Assembly (NCBI RefSeq): GCF_905207245.1
Contig: NZ_CAJLKP010000119.1
Span: 1-10,768, forward strand
Length of the DNA: 10,768 nucleotides
DNA from: an uncultured Bacteroides sp.
GTDB taxonomy: Bacteria > Bacteroidota > Bacteroidia > Bacteroidales > Bacteroidaceae
Reading direction: 5' to 3'
Every line of letters begins with the position of its first letter. The stretch's first letter is position 1. Under the pieces are notes generated by a model. The model was not told the origin of the DNA, searched no databases, and saw only the letters and a list, made by a program, of their open reading frames with translations. The translations under genes were made by a program, and so were the position numbers. This document shows positions 1 to 6,381 of this stretch, piece after piece.

Positions 1-204
1 CCGGGCGGGGGCGCACACGCCGAAGCCGGAGCCGTCCGCCAGCTGCAAGTCCACCAGAGCCAGGTCAAACCGCTCCCGTTCCAGGGCCTCCCGGGCGGAG
101 CGCTCCCCTGCCGCCGCCGTCACGGCGAAGCCCTCCTCCCGCAAAAAATCCGTCAGCAGACGGACAATGGCGTCGTCATCCTCCGCCAGCAGTATTCTGT
201 GCAT
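1..204 (-). CDS. OmpR/PhoB-type response regulator, N-terminal part (cut by window start)
   Basis: Only the first 68 codons are present; the C-terminal effector domain lies outside the window. The visible part is a receiver (REC) domain. It has the acidic pocket EDDD at residues 8-11 and a likely phospho-acceptor Asp52 in the pattern LVDLQLADGSG, which resembles the usual LDLxLPDxxG with Ala replacing Pro. The ATG at 204-202 follows an AAGGAGGGA Shine-Dalgarno sequence at a normal distance. The protein should take phosphate from a sensor kinase and, by family, probably regulates transcription, although the DNA-binding domain is not visible. It lies downstream of the spoIVB 3' end on the same strand, where spo0A is often found in Bacillota. 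Its N-terminus is not Spo0A-like and looks like the OmpR class. GC content is high, unlike the mobile DNA to the right. Confidence 0.85.
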   Translation of the reverse strand, partial: MHRILLAEDDDAIVRLLTDFLREEGFAVTAAAGERSAREALERERFDLALVDLQLADGSGFGVCAPAR

Positions 205-228
205 CTGTGCTCCCTCCTTATCGGGTCC

Positions 229-237
229 AGTATACCA
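229..237 (-). promoter_or_regulatory. Extended -10 promoter of the response regulator
   Basis: On the minus strand the sequence TGGTATACT gives an extended -10 element (TGn plus TATACT) about 25 bp upstream of the ATG. No good -35 lies at 17 bp. The predicted transcript would start just before the Shine-Dalgarno sequence, leaving a very short leader. This is a prediction from consensus only. Confidence 0.4.
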
Positions 238-256
238 GGCCGCTTCGCTTCCGTCT

Positions 257-272
257 GTGACAAAAATGTCAC
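257..272. promoter_or_regulatory. Perfect 6-4-6 palindrome, possible operator
   Basis: GTGACA-AAAA-TGTCAC is a perfect dyad centred about 30-40 bp upstream of the proximal -10 element of the response regulator and downstream of a second promoter. Its position suits an activator or repressor site, possibly autoregulation. No regulator can be named: half-site spacing differs from the CRP/FNR consensus. Confidence 0.35.
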
Positions 273-352
273 CGGCCTGCGCCGCCCTCCGCCAGCAGGC
301 CCCGGCACAGCCGAATTTCCGCCGGCGAAAGTGTATCCGGATTTTTGATTCA

Positions 353-381
353 AGTATACCGCAGCCCCAACGGATTTGCAA
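353..381 (-). promoter_or_regulatory. Sigma-A-like promoter upstream of the response regulator
   Basis: On the minus strand TTGCAA (381-376) is separated by 17 bp from TATACT (358-353). This is a reasonable vegetative promoter lying just after the spoIVB terminator hairpin. It would let the regulator gene be transcribed independently of spoIVB. Confidence 0.45.
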
Positions 382-408
382 CGGGCGCCGTCCTTTTTTG
401 ACAAGCTG

Positions 409-441
409 AAATGACAGGGGCGATTCACGCCCCTGTCATTT
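409..441. terminator. Strong hairpin after spoIVB stop codon
   Basis: A perfect 14-bp inverted repeat (409-422 with 428-441, 5-nt loop) begins 3 bp past the spoIVB stop codon. There is no long T tract on the minus strand; a run of six A/T bases follows only after about ten bases. It probably ends the spoIVB transcript. In the present arrangement it would also stop read-through from the recombinase operon into the response regulator. Confidence 0.6.
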
Positions 442-443
442 CT

Positions 444-566
444 TCAGCCCGCCGCCTCCAGCATGTGCTCCAGAAGAATGCCATAGCCCTGAGTGGGGTC
501 GTTCACCAGAACATGCGTTACAGCGCCTACAAATTTACCGTTCTGGATAATGGGACTGCCGCTCAT
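444..566 (-). pseudogene. spoIVB: spoIVB 3' fragment (SpoIVB S55 peptidase C-terminus), interrupted by the mobile element
   Basis: Forty codons plus TGA remain. They begin at the motif MSGSPIIQNGK and continue with GAVTHVLVNDPTQGYGI, a signature of the C-terminal end of SpoIVB. In B. subtilis this forespore-made serine protease crosses the intermembrane space and cleaves SpoIVFA, releasing SpoIVFB to activate sigma-K. The MSGSP serine is the family's active-site serine, normally preceded by Gly as GMSGSP. Upstream codons read DTA instead of the expected V/I-Q-G and run straight into the recombinase gene end. The PDZ domain and catalytic His and Asp are therefore absent from this side. The remaining part should lie beyond the other end of the element, outside this window. 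Alone the fragment cannot work; the assignment rests on recognised family sequence. Confidence 0.85.
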
Positions 567-607
567 GGCTGTGTCAAGATAGGGACAACATTTTTTTGAA
601 ATATCTT
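564..607. mobile_element. Left end of the serine-recombinase element (junction with spoIVB)
   Basis: SpoIVB homology stops at about 564-569 and the first recombinase gene ends at 608, so the element terminus lies within these roughly 40 bp. They contain a 7-T run (591-597) and a 6-bp inverted repeat AAGATA (576-581) with TATCTT (602-607), 20 bp apart, which could be part of the recombinase recognition site. The host side of the junction reads ATGAGC, containing a GA dinucleotide. TndX/TnpX-type serine recombinases also exchange at GA, but the exact crossover cannot be fixed without the other end. Confidence 0.6.
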
Positions 608-2215
608 TTATATGGCTTGCTCTTCAAAGCGGATTTCGGGGAATCCCACGAATCCGGAAAGCTCGTCCGAGAAATTCCACTCGATACGGATGCTTTTGTC
701 CGGTCGAACGATAATCCTTTTAATAAGTTCCTTTGCAAGCTCCGGTGTCAGTTTTATCAGTCCCTGATACGGGGCAATCTTTTCGACAGCTAAAATTTGG
801 TCGGTACTCATGCGGATTTTTTCTTTCAGCAATGCCTGCTTTTGCTCCGCCATGACATACTGTGCCTTGCGTTCTTCCTCTCGTGCGGACAGCGAGTTCT
901 TTTCCAAGGTATATTCTTCCTTCGTAATCTTTCCGCAAGCGTACCGCTCGTAGAGCGCCATCTTATCCGCTTGAATACGGTCTATTTGTCTGTGTAACGA
1001 TTGGCATTCACTCCGGAGTATCTGATCGCTGGATTTTGCGGAATTGCTCTCTCTTTTGATCGTTTGTACTTTCGCATCCAAAAGGCTGCACTGTGTTGCG
1101 ATGGCTCGTAAAGCAATCTGCTCAAGCTGATCGTTATTTATGCGCACGCTTTTGCAATCCGTTTTTGGATTGTAACGGTGCATAGAGCACAGCCATGTTT
1201 TGTTTTTTTCCTTTCCCTTGCTTAGTCGGTTTCCGCAGCAGCCGCATATGAGCAATGAAGTGAATGGGTTATTTGACCGTGCGCTTCGGCTCTTTTTTAC
1301 TGATTTTATAACAGTTAAAGCCTGATCATACTGTTCCCGACTGACAATCGCCTCGTGCGTATTTGGGATAACCTGCTGCAGTTCTGGCGGCACCTGCTTT
1401 ACATGATCGCTGCCGACACGCACAACATGTGACTTAAACGGCACGGTATCCCCGGTGTAAATGCGATTGGATAGTATATTCCGAACCGATTCATAGCTCC
1501 ATGAGGAACGAGCTTTATATTTTCCTCTGATATCGGCAAGGTATACGGATGGCGTCGGTATTGATGCTGCATTCAGCCTTTGCGCGATACCTGTTACGGT
1601 AATCCCTCCTGCAGCCCATTCAAATATCTGCCTGACTATCTGTGCAGCCGGTTTGTCAACCACAATGGTGTTTCGCACTTCACCCTTCTTATAGCCATAA
1701 GGAGCCGTTCCGTAAACAAATTCACCGCTCAGCTTTTTCAGATCAACAGCACTTTTGATTTTCCTTGAAATATCTTTGGAGTACATTTGGTTGATCAGGT
1801 TGCGTATTGCCAGTTCAAGTCCGCCGGTCGATTCTCCGAGCTCCAAACTATCAAACTGATCGTTTATGGATATAAATCGGACATTGTAAACCGGAAAAAT
1901 AAATTCAAGATAATGCCCGGCTTCCAAATAGCTGCGAGCAAATCGAGAAAAATCACGCACAATAATCGTCCGCACTTTTTCGGATTCGACCAACTTTATC
2001 AGACGATTCATCCCGGGACGATTCATCGTTGTCCCGCTGTAGCCGTCATCTATGATTTCCGAAAGACGATCAACTGAGAACCCATTGCGATGCAGATACT
2101 GTTTGATACATGTGCGCTGCGACTGAATGCTGCAGCTTTCATCTATGCTGCCGTCTTCGACATCGCCGTCTTCCTTTGATAATCTCAAATACGAAATATC
2201 CATTCGCTCATCCAA
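608..2215 (-). CDS. Large serine recombinase, third gene of the trio
   Basis: This protein of 535 aa resembles phage and ICE large serine recombinases. The resolvase domain has the nucleophile Ser13 in YLRLSKED and the helix motif DFSRFAR, followed by a recombinase domain and a zinc ribbon (Cys324, 327, 343, 354; CGCC and WLC...TDC). A Lys/Glu/Gln-rich coiled coil then precedes a C-terminal segment ending in EQAI. I chose the TTG at 2215: a perfect AGGAGGTG lies 7 nt before it, the same spacing as in the preceding gene, and it overlaps that gene's TGA. The ATG at 2203 would be 19 nt from that site. The gene is closest to the element end. It presumably acts with its two neighbours in integration and excision; which one does which is not visible. 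Confidence 0.9.
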   Translation of the reverse strand: MDERMDISYLRLSKEDGDVEDGSIDESCSIQSQRTCIKQYLHRNGFSVDRLSEIIDDGYSGTTMNRPGMNRLIKLVESEKVRTIIVRDFSRFARSYLEAGHYLEFIFPVYNVRFISINDQFDSLELGESTGGLELAIRNLINQMYSKDISRKIKSAVDLKKLSGEFVYGTAPYGYKKGEVRNTIVVDKPAAQIVRQIFEWAAGGITVTGIAQRLNAASIPTPSVYLADIRGKYKARSSWSYESVRNILSNRIYTGDTVPFKSHVVRVGSDHVKQVPPELQQVIPNTHEAIVSREQYDQALTVIKSVKKSRSARSNNPFTSLLICGCCGNRLSKGKEKNKTWLCSMHRYNPKTDCKSVRINNDQLEQIALRAIATQCSLLDAKVQTIKRESNSAKSSDQILRSECQSLHRQIDRIQADKMALYERYACGKITKEEYTLEKNSLSAREEERKAQYVMAEQKQALLKEKIRMSTDQILAVEKIAPYQGLIKLTPELAKELIKRIIVRPDKSIRIEWNFSDELSGFVGFPEIRFEEQAI

Positions 2216-3914
2216 CCTGACGCACCTCCTCCACACAATTCCGCAGCTCGGTAATCGACTTATACGGATCACTGAAATTGAAAACAATGGTGATGCTCCG
2301 GTTGCTATGAACCTGAATCTCCTTTATAAGCAGTCTCAGGATTTCCGGCGTAAGAGCCGGCAGGGATTGATACTCCTTCATATTACCTATCCATTCCTGC
2401 GTAACAGTTATTTTTTTCTGCACTGCATTCCTTCTGGCTGCTGCCGCTTCTTCCGCATCCAAAAGCTCCTTCAACTGCTGAGAATACCTTGCCTTCATAT
2501 ACCCATACTCATTCCGATCAATCATTTGCTCGGTTAAATCGGTAAGAAGCCGTTCCATTCTATTCTCTACCTTTTGCCGCTTCGCAGATATGCCTTCAGC
2601 GGTTTCTGCCGCTTCTGCAAAAACCCGCTTGGTTTCTGGAGAATTCTTGATACTTGCAACAAGCTGCTCAATATCAACAGCCACCTTTGTTTGCTGATCG
2701 ATCGCATTCTTGACCACAGCATAAATCTGTTCCTGCCTGACATAGTGGCTTGTACAGCGTGTGTGCCCAGAATACCGATAGGTGTTGCAATCATAAAAAA
2801 TGCGGCTCGGGGTATTTGCACCAACCCGTGCGCAGCCTTTGCTGGCTGACATGAGGCTGCGACAATCCGCGCAATAAACCAATCCCCGGAACAAATCTCT
2901 GTAATCTTCTTCTGCACTATTCCGTTGAACATAATGCTTTCGCTTTTCACGTTCCTCGAAGTTTACCCTCTGAACATATTCAAATAATTTTTCAGGCACA
3001 AGCGCCGGATGTGCATTTTCAATGATTTTCCACTCATCCTCCGGACGCCGTTTTTTATCGAGGCCAACCTTGCTCCGCATTGCCTTACCGTGAACGCGGC
3101 AGCCGATATATGCTGCGTCCTGGGTGATTTTTCGCACAGTACCTGGTATCCACAATGCGTCCTTATACTTTTCCGCCATGGTCACACCACGTTCATAGCG
3201 AATTTTACCAGGGCATGGAATCCCTTCTGAATTCAATTCACGGCATATACCGTTAAAGCTGACTCTGTCAGCCCGCATTAGAAAAATCCGCAAAACAACC
3301 GGGGCTGTCTCCTCGTCGACCTGAAATGTGTTGTTTTCCGGATCTCTGATGTATCCGTATGGAATGCTGCCTGCAGACGGCAGGTATTCACCGCTGTCCA
3401 TTTTGGCATGTATAGACGATCGGATTTTTTTGGAGATATCCTTGACATAGTAGTCATTCATCACCATTTTCAGCGGAAGCGTCAAGGCCGACGAGTCGGC
3501 GTTCGGTTCGGAACTATCATACCCGTCGTTCACACAAATCAGCCGCACCCCCATTTCCGGAAATATGCGTTCAACAAAATTGCTCGTCATTACAAAATGG
3601 CGTCCCAATCTGGAAATATCCTTCACAATGATGCAGTTGATCCTGCCGGATTTTATATCCTCAAACATTCTCTTGAAGTCAGGACGTTCAAAATTCATTC
3701 CCGTGCAGCCATGGTCTGAGTATGTGTCAACAAGCACAATGTCCGGCTTGTCGGCAAGAAAACGATTGCCGATTTTCTTTTGGTTGCCGATTGAGTTTTG
3801 CTCCGTGTCATCTCCATCTTCTACGGAAAGACGACCGTAAAGTCCGGCATTCCACATCTTATTTTTTGTGTCGGATATTATCAGAGCGTTATTTGCCCGA
3901 CTTTTTCGCGCCAT
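2208..3914 (-). CDS. Large serine recombinase, second gene of the trio
   Basis: The 568-aa protein has its catalytic Ser30 in YGRLSVED, the DISRLGR helix motif, and a recombinase domain. A zinc ribbon follows (Cys348, 351, 376, 387; YCADC and YDC...TRC), then a long coiled coil in the last third. The start ATG at 3914-3912 overlaps no coding sequence of the upstream gene: it lies one base past that gene's TGA, 7 nt after AGGAGGTG. Longer in-frame extensions would run back into the upstream gene. An N-terminal tail of about 20 residues rich in Lys, Arg and Asn precedes the resolvase fold. Identity with its neighbours is limited to motifs, so the trio is not a recent triplication. Confidence 0.92.
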   Translation of the reverse strand: MARKSRANNALIISDTKNKMWNAGLYGRLSVEDGDDTEQNSIGNQKKIGNRFLADKPDIVLVDTYSDHGCTGMNFERPDFKRMFEDIKSGRINCIIVKDISRLGRHFVMTSNFVERIFPEMGVRLICVNDGYDSSEPNADSSALTLPLKMVMNDYYVKDISKKIRSSIHAKMDSGEYLPSAGSIPYGYIRDPENNTFQVDEETAPVVLRIFLMRADRVSFNGICRELNSEGIPCPGKIRYERGVTMAEKYKDALWIPGTVRKITQDAAYIGCRVHGKAMRSKVGLDKKRRPEDEWKIIENAHPALVPEKLFEYVQRVNFEEREKRKHYVQRNSAEEDYRDLFRGLVYCADCRSLMSASKGCARVGANTPSRIFYDCNTYRYSGHTRCTSHYVRQEQIYAVVKNAIDQQTKVAVDIEQLVASIKNSPETKRVFAEAAETAEGISAKRQKVENRMERLLTDLTEQMIDRNEYGYMKARYSQQLKELLDAEEAAAARRNAVQKKITVTQEWIGNMKEYQSLPALTPEILRLLIKEIQVHSNRSITIVFNFSDPYKSITELRNCVEEVRQVG

Positions 3915-3915
3915 T

Positions 3916-5556
3916 TCAGCCCACCTCCTTCTGCTGAAGAATTTCCTTATAATACGCCAGTTCATTCCTGAAATTAAAATCAATTCGGATATGCTTATCC
4001 TCATAAACATAGATTCTATCGACAAGGGTAATGACAGCCTCTCTTGAAAGCGCTGTAATGCCCTTGAATTTTGCAATAGATGCCATCCAATCCCGAGGCG
4101 TGGTATTTGTCAGCGATTTCTCTCTGTCGGCAGATAACTGTCGGATTATATTCTCAGTTTCCTCGATCATACCGGTATATTTGTTCCGCATTTTCTCATA
4201 TTCATCCCGATCGATTAAATCGTCGTTGAGGGCCTCGTATAATTTCATGCGAAAATTGCAGTACCGGTCGAGTTCGCTGTTTTTCTGGACAATCGCCAGA
4301 TCCAAGCGCCTGATATGGGCATTTTCAATTTTGCTTTTTCCCATTGCATTCAGCAGCTCATCGGTGTCTAAAATGATATCAATCTGTTTGGTAATCGCAC
4401 GTAAAACAGTCTGCTCTAATTTGCTCTGTTCAAAGCTATGGCTGCTGCAGCCGTTTCCTCTTTTGTTGGCTGAGCAAACATAATAACGGAATGTTTTATT
4501 CCCGCGTCTCACTGTCCTGCGCAGCATAGAGGCCTTACAATCAGCACAGAATACCATGCCGGACAGTGGATATACGATATCGTTTTGAGGCGCTGTACGG
4601 GTATCCCGTTCCAGCATACGCTGCACAATCATAAAGGTCAGAGGGTCAATAATCGGATCATGGTTATTCTCTACGACAACCCAATCCTTTTCTTCACGCA
4701 TCCTCATCGTTTTGATTTTATAATTCGGCGTTCCACGTTTGCCTTGAATCAGTTTTCCCGTGTAAATCGGATTTGTCAGTATCCTGCTGACTGACACAGC
4801 AGACCAATGCGATTCAGATGAGGTCCTGAAGCCTGTTTTGTACTTCAGTCCCTGGCTTTTTTTATAGTCCGCCGGCGAAAGAACCTTTTCGTTATTCAGG
4901 AAATCTGCTATCGCTTGCTGATTATATCCTTGAAATTTCAATGAAAAAATGCCCCTGACAACCTCGGCTGCATAATCGTCCACAACAAGCTTATGCTTAT
5001 CATCGGGAGATTTACAGTACCCATAGTTGGCAAAGGCACCCAAAAACTCGCCATTGCCACGCTGAATCTGAAACTGCTTTCGCAATTTCTTTGATAACTC
5101 GCGGCAATAGGCCTCATTCATTATATTTTTTACCGGAATAATGATATCGTCACCGGCACGACTGTTTTCACTGTCTACATCATCATTGATGGCAATAAAG
5201 CGTACACCAAAAGACGGGAAGATCATTTCAAGATACTTTCCCGTTTCAATATACTCTCTCCCCAGTCTGGAAAGATCTTTAACAATAACGCAATTTACTC
5301 TTTTTGATTGTATTGCATTTAGCACACAACGAAAACCAGGGCGGTCAAAGTTCGTCCCGGTATAGCCGTCATCCTGTGCTTCTTCAATCAAATGAATATT
5401 GGGGTTATTTTGAAGAAATGAGCGAATCAGCTTGCGCTGATTCGCAATACTGTCACTTTCACGCTTTGCACCGTCATCCTTTGACAGACGATAGTATGCA
5501 ATAGCATCATATTGTTCCGAATCGAGCGTTGTTTGCCCGTCAAAATAAAGCGCCAT
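3916..5556 (-). CDS. Large serine recombinase, first gene of the trio
   Basis: The 546-aa protein has catalytic Ser25 in YYRLSKDD, a DLSRLGRE helix motif, GTNFDRPGF carrying a conserved arginine, the recombinase domain, and a zinc ribbon (Cys337, 340, 361, 370; FCADC and YVC...GNGC). A coiled coil and a C-terminal DNA-contacting segment follow. The ATG at 5556 has AGGAGG 6 nt upstream; the open frame extends further but has no comparable ribosome-binding site. It is the first gene of an operon with its own promoter at 5639-5667. Proteins of this class cut both strands through a serine linkage and recombine attP with attB. Three such genes in a row are known at the ends of some ICEs of Gram-positive bacteria. 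Confidence 0.92.
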   Translation of the reverse strand: MALYFDGQTTLDSEQYDAIAYYRLSKDDGAKRESDSIANQRKLIRSFLQNNPNIHLIEEAQDDGYTGTNFDRPGFRCVLNAIQSKRVNCVIVKDLSRLGREYIETGKYLEMIFPSFGVRFIAINDDVDSENSRAGDDIIIPVKNIMNEAYCRELSKKLRKQFQIQRGNGEFLGAFANYGYCKSPDDKHKLVVDDYAAEVVRGIFSLKFQGYNQQAIADFLNNEKVLSPADYKKSQGLKYKTGFRTSSESHWSAVSVSRILTNPIYTGKLIQGKRGTPNYKIKTMRMREEKDWVVVENNHDPIIDPLTFMIVQRMLERDTRTAPQNDIVYPLSGMVFCADCKASMLRRTVRRGNKTFRYYVCSANKRGNGCSSHSFEQSKLEQTVLRAITKQIDIILDTDELLNAMGKSKIENAHIRRLDLAIVQKNSELDRYCNFRMKLYEALNDDLIDRDEYEKMRNKYTGMIEETENIIRQLSADREKSLTNTTPRDWMASIAKFKGITALSREAVITLVDRIYVYEDKHIRIDFNFRNELAYYKEILQQKEVG

Positions 5557-5603
5557 AACAAACCTCCTGCGTATTTCAGGAAATTTGTTTCCGGTGCCTG
5601 TCC

Positions 5604-5623
5604 GGATGGATGACCGTCCATCC
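5604..5623. promoter_or_regulatory. Hairpin in the 5' leader of the recombinase operon
   Basis: A perfect 7-bp inverted repeat, GGATGGA (5604-5610) and TCCATCC (5617-5623) with a 6-nt loop, lies in the predicted leader between promoter and first recombinase start. It could stabilise the transcript, act as an attenuator, or be a protein-binding dyad. No T run follows, so it is not a clear terminator. Confidence 0.4.
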
Positions 5624-5638
5624 TCATTGACCATTTTA

Positions 5639-5667
5639 ATTATGCATTAAGAATGTGCATTTGTCAA
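5639..5667 (-). promoter_or_regulatory. Promoter of the serine recombinase operon
   Basis: On the minus strand a perfect TTGACA (5667-5662) is followed after 17 bp by CATAAT (5644-5639), one base from consensus. The start would be near 5632, giving a leader of about 75 nt before the first recombinase ATG. It lies between the DUF6870-like gene and the operon, so the recombinases need not depend on upstream transcription. Confidence 0.65.
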
Positions 5668-5681
5668 TGAAATCGCACACG

Positions 5682-5930
5682 CTACCACAATTTTCCTGAT
5701 GTGCGATCCATACTGTTTGCGTAAGCTAAAAGCCTGTCTTGCAGGCTTATTTCAGTATCTGTATAACCGATTTCCACTACAATACCATCGTCTAAATAAC
5801 AGTATGGATTGCCGATTTGAGCAACATAGTCCCGTATTCTCTCCCTGCGAGGAATTGACGTGTCGATTACCACATTCTTTATCTCTCTGAGTGAAGAACG
5901 TTCCGCATTGGAATCTGTAAACTCATTCAT
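5682..5930 (-). CDS. Small DUF6870-like protein of Clostridia mobile elements
   Basis: The 82-aa acidic protein contains the pattern VIDTSIPRRERIRDYV, then IGNPYCYLDDG, then YTDTEISLQDRL. From memory this matches the DUF6870 family, small proteins common in Clostridia ICEs; no function is established for them to my knowledge. It has no signal peptide, membrane segment or HTH that I can see. The ATG at 5930 is preceded by AAAGGAG at 7 nt; a second ATG four codons downstream-like (out of frame) is not used. It lies just upstream of, and in the same direction as, the recombinase trio, separated by the trio's own promoter. A role in recombination directionality or regulation is possible but only inferred from position. 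Confidence 0.7.
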   Translation of the reverse strand: MNEFTDSNAERSSLREIKNVVIDTSIPRRERIRDYVAQIGNPYCYLDDGIVVEIGYTDTEISLQDRLLAYANSMDRTSGKLW

Positions 5931-6254
5931 CTGTCTGCTCCTTTCTTTCGTAAGTAATTATTGCCATTTTGGCTTTTCCTATTCAAATATTGAGATTTTA
6001 ATGTCCACCAGTGCCTGCGGCGAACAGGTCCACAGATATTTCATCTCGCCGCCTTCCTTATGGCCGGGCCGCGAGTTACGGGCGTATCATTGTCCCAGCT
6101 GCGCTTCATGGAGAAATGCAGGGGCCACCCGCATACTATTACTCATGGTTCCGGCTGCCGATCAGGCGGATAGTCGCTTGGCGAAGCCGGAATGTACCGG
6201 TTCCGGACTATTTAATTTTCAAAAAACTTGTAAGCACGGGGGATGTCTTACGCA
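5931..6254. other. Gene-poor, degenerate stretch with a possible minus-strand coding relic
   Basis: No convincing complete gene is seen. On the minus strand a 36-codon open stretch (6086-5979, ending TAG) follows a TGA; it includes an ATG at 6044 and the words KYLWTCSP and ALVDIKIS. These faintly recall the end of the Cys-rich KTR-domain proteins of tetracycline-resistance ICEs (FPLYCPKC..ETLI.VK). The match is weak and the rest of that protein is absent. A CCGGAA/TTCCGG inverted repeat lies near 6190-6210. A long plus-strand open frame crosses the stretch but shows no family pattern or start signal. It looks like decayed mobile DNA left between modules. Confidence 0.35.
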
Positions 6255-6306
6255 GGTAAAAAGAAAAGTCACAGTGGTAATACAGGATATCTGCATTGCC
6301 ACTGTG
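6255..6306 (-). terminator. Large hairpin, possible minus-strand intrinsic terminator
   Basis: Arms 6270-6285 and 6291-6306 pair over 16 positions with one G-U and one A-C mismatch, enclosing a 5-nt loop. Read on the minus strand the hairpin is followed by the T-rich run ACTTTTCTTTTTACC, as in a Rho-independent terminator. No minus-strand gene now ends just upstream. It could stop read-through from the integrase gene, which points this way, or be a leftover of a lost gene. On the plus strand it lies just before the methyltransferase promoter. Confidence 0.5.
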
Positions 6307-6316
6307 ATACGCGCAC

Positions 6317-6345
6317 TGGAAAATGTGCCAGGTGTGTGATATAAT
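6317..6345 (+). promoter_or_regulatory. Extended -10 promoter of the methyltransferase gene
   Basis: TGA precedes a perfect TATAAT (6340-6345), forming an extended -10 element. TGGAAA (6317-6322), matching 4 of 6 -35 bases, sits 17 bp upstream. The start near 6352 would give a leader of about 30 nt, so the methyltransferase appears to be an independent transcription unit. Confidence 0.6.
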
Positions 6346-6381
6346 GAGATTAAGAAATCGGAAGTTATGGAGGAAGTAAGT

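Noticed and set aside
257..272. CRP/FNR-type binding site
   Set aside because: The half-sites are TGTGA-like but the spacing is 8 rather than 6, so the family cannot be assigned.
3915..4076. N-terminal extension of the second recombinase to an upstream ATG
   Set aside because: It would overlap 160 bp of the preceding gene, lacks a ribosome-binding site, and its sequence is an out-of-frame reading of that gene's end.
4031..4483. A 150-codon plus-strand open frame inside the first recombinase
   Set aside because: It is antisense to a well-supported recombinase and has no recognisable domain.
5979..6086. Minus-strand stretch resembling the end of a Cys-rich KTR-domain protein
   Set aside because: Similarity is faint, a TGA interrupts it and only one Cys remains; kept only as a possible relic, not called as a gene.
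5860..6339. A 159-codon plus-strand open frame
   Set aside because: It overlaps the DUF6870-like gene in antisense, has no ribosome-binding site or family pattern, and seems to be open by base composition.
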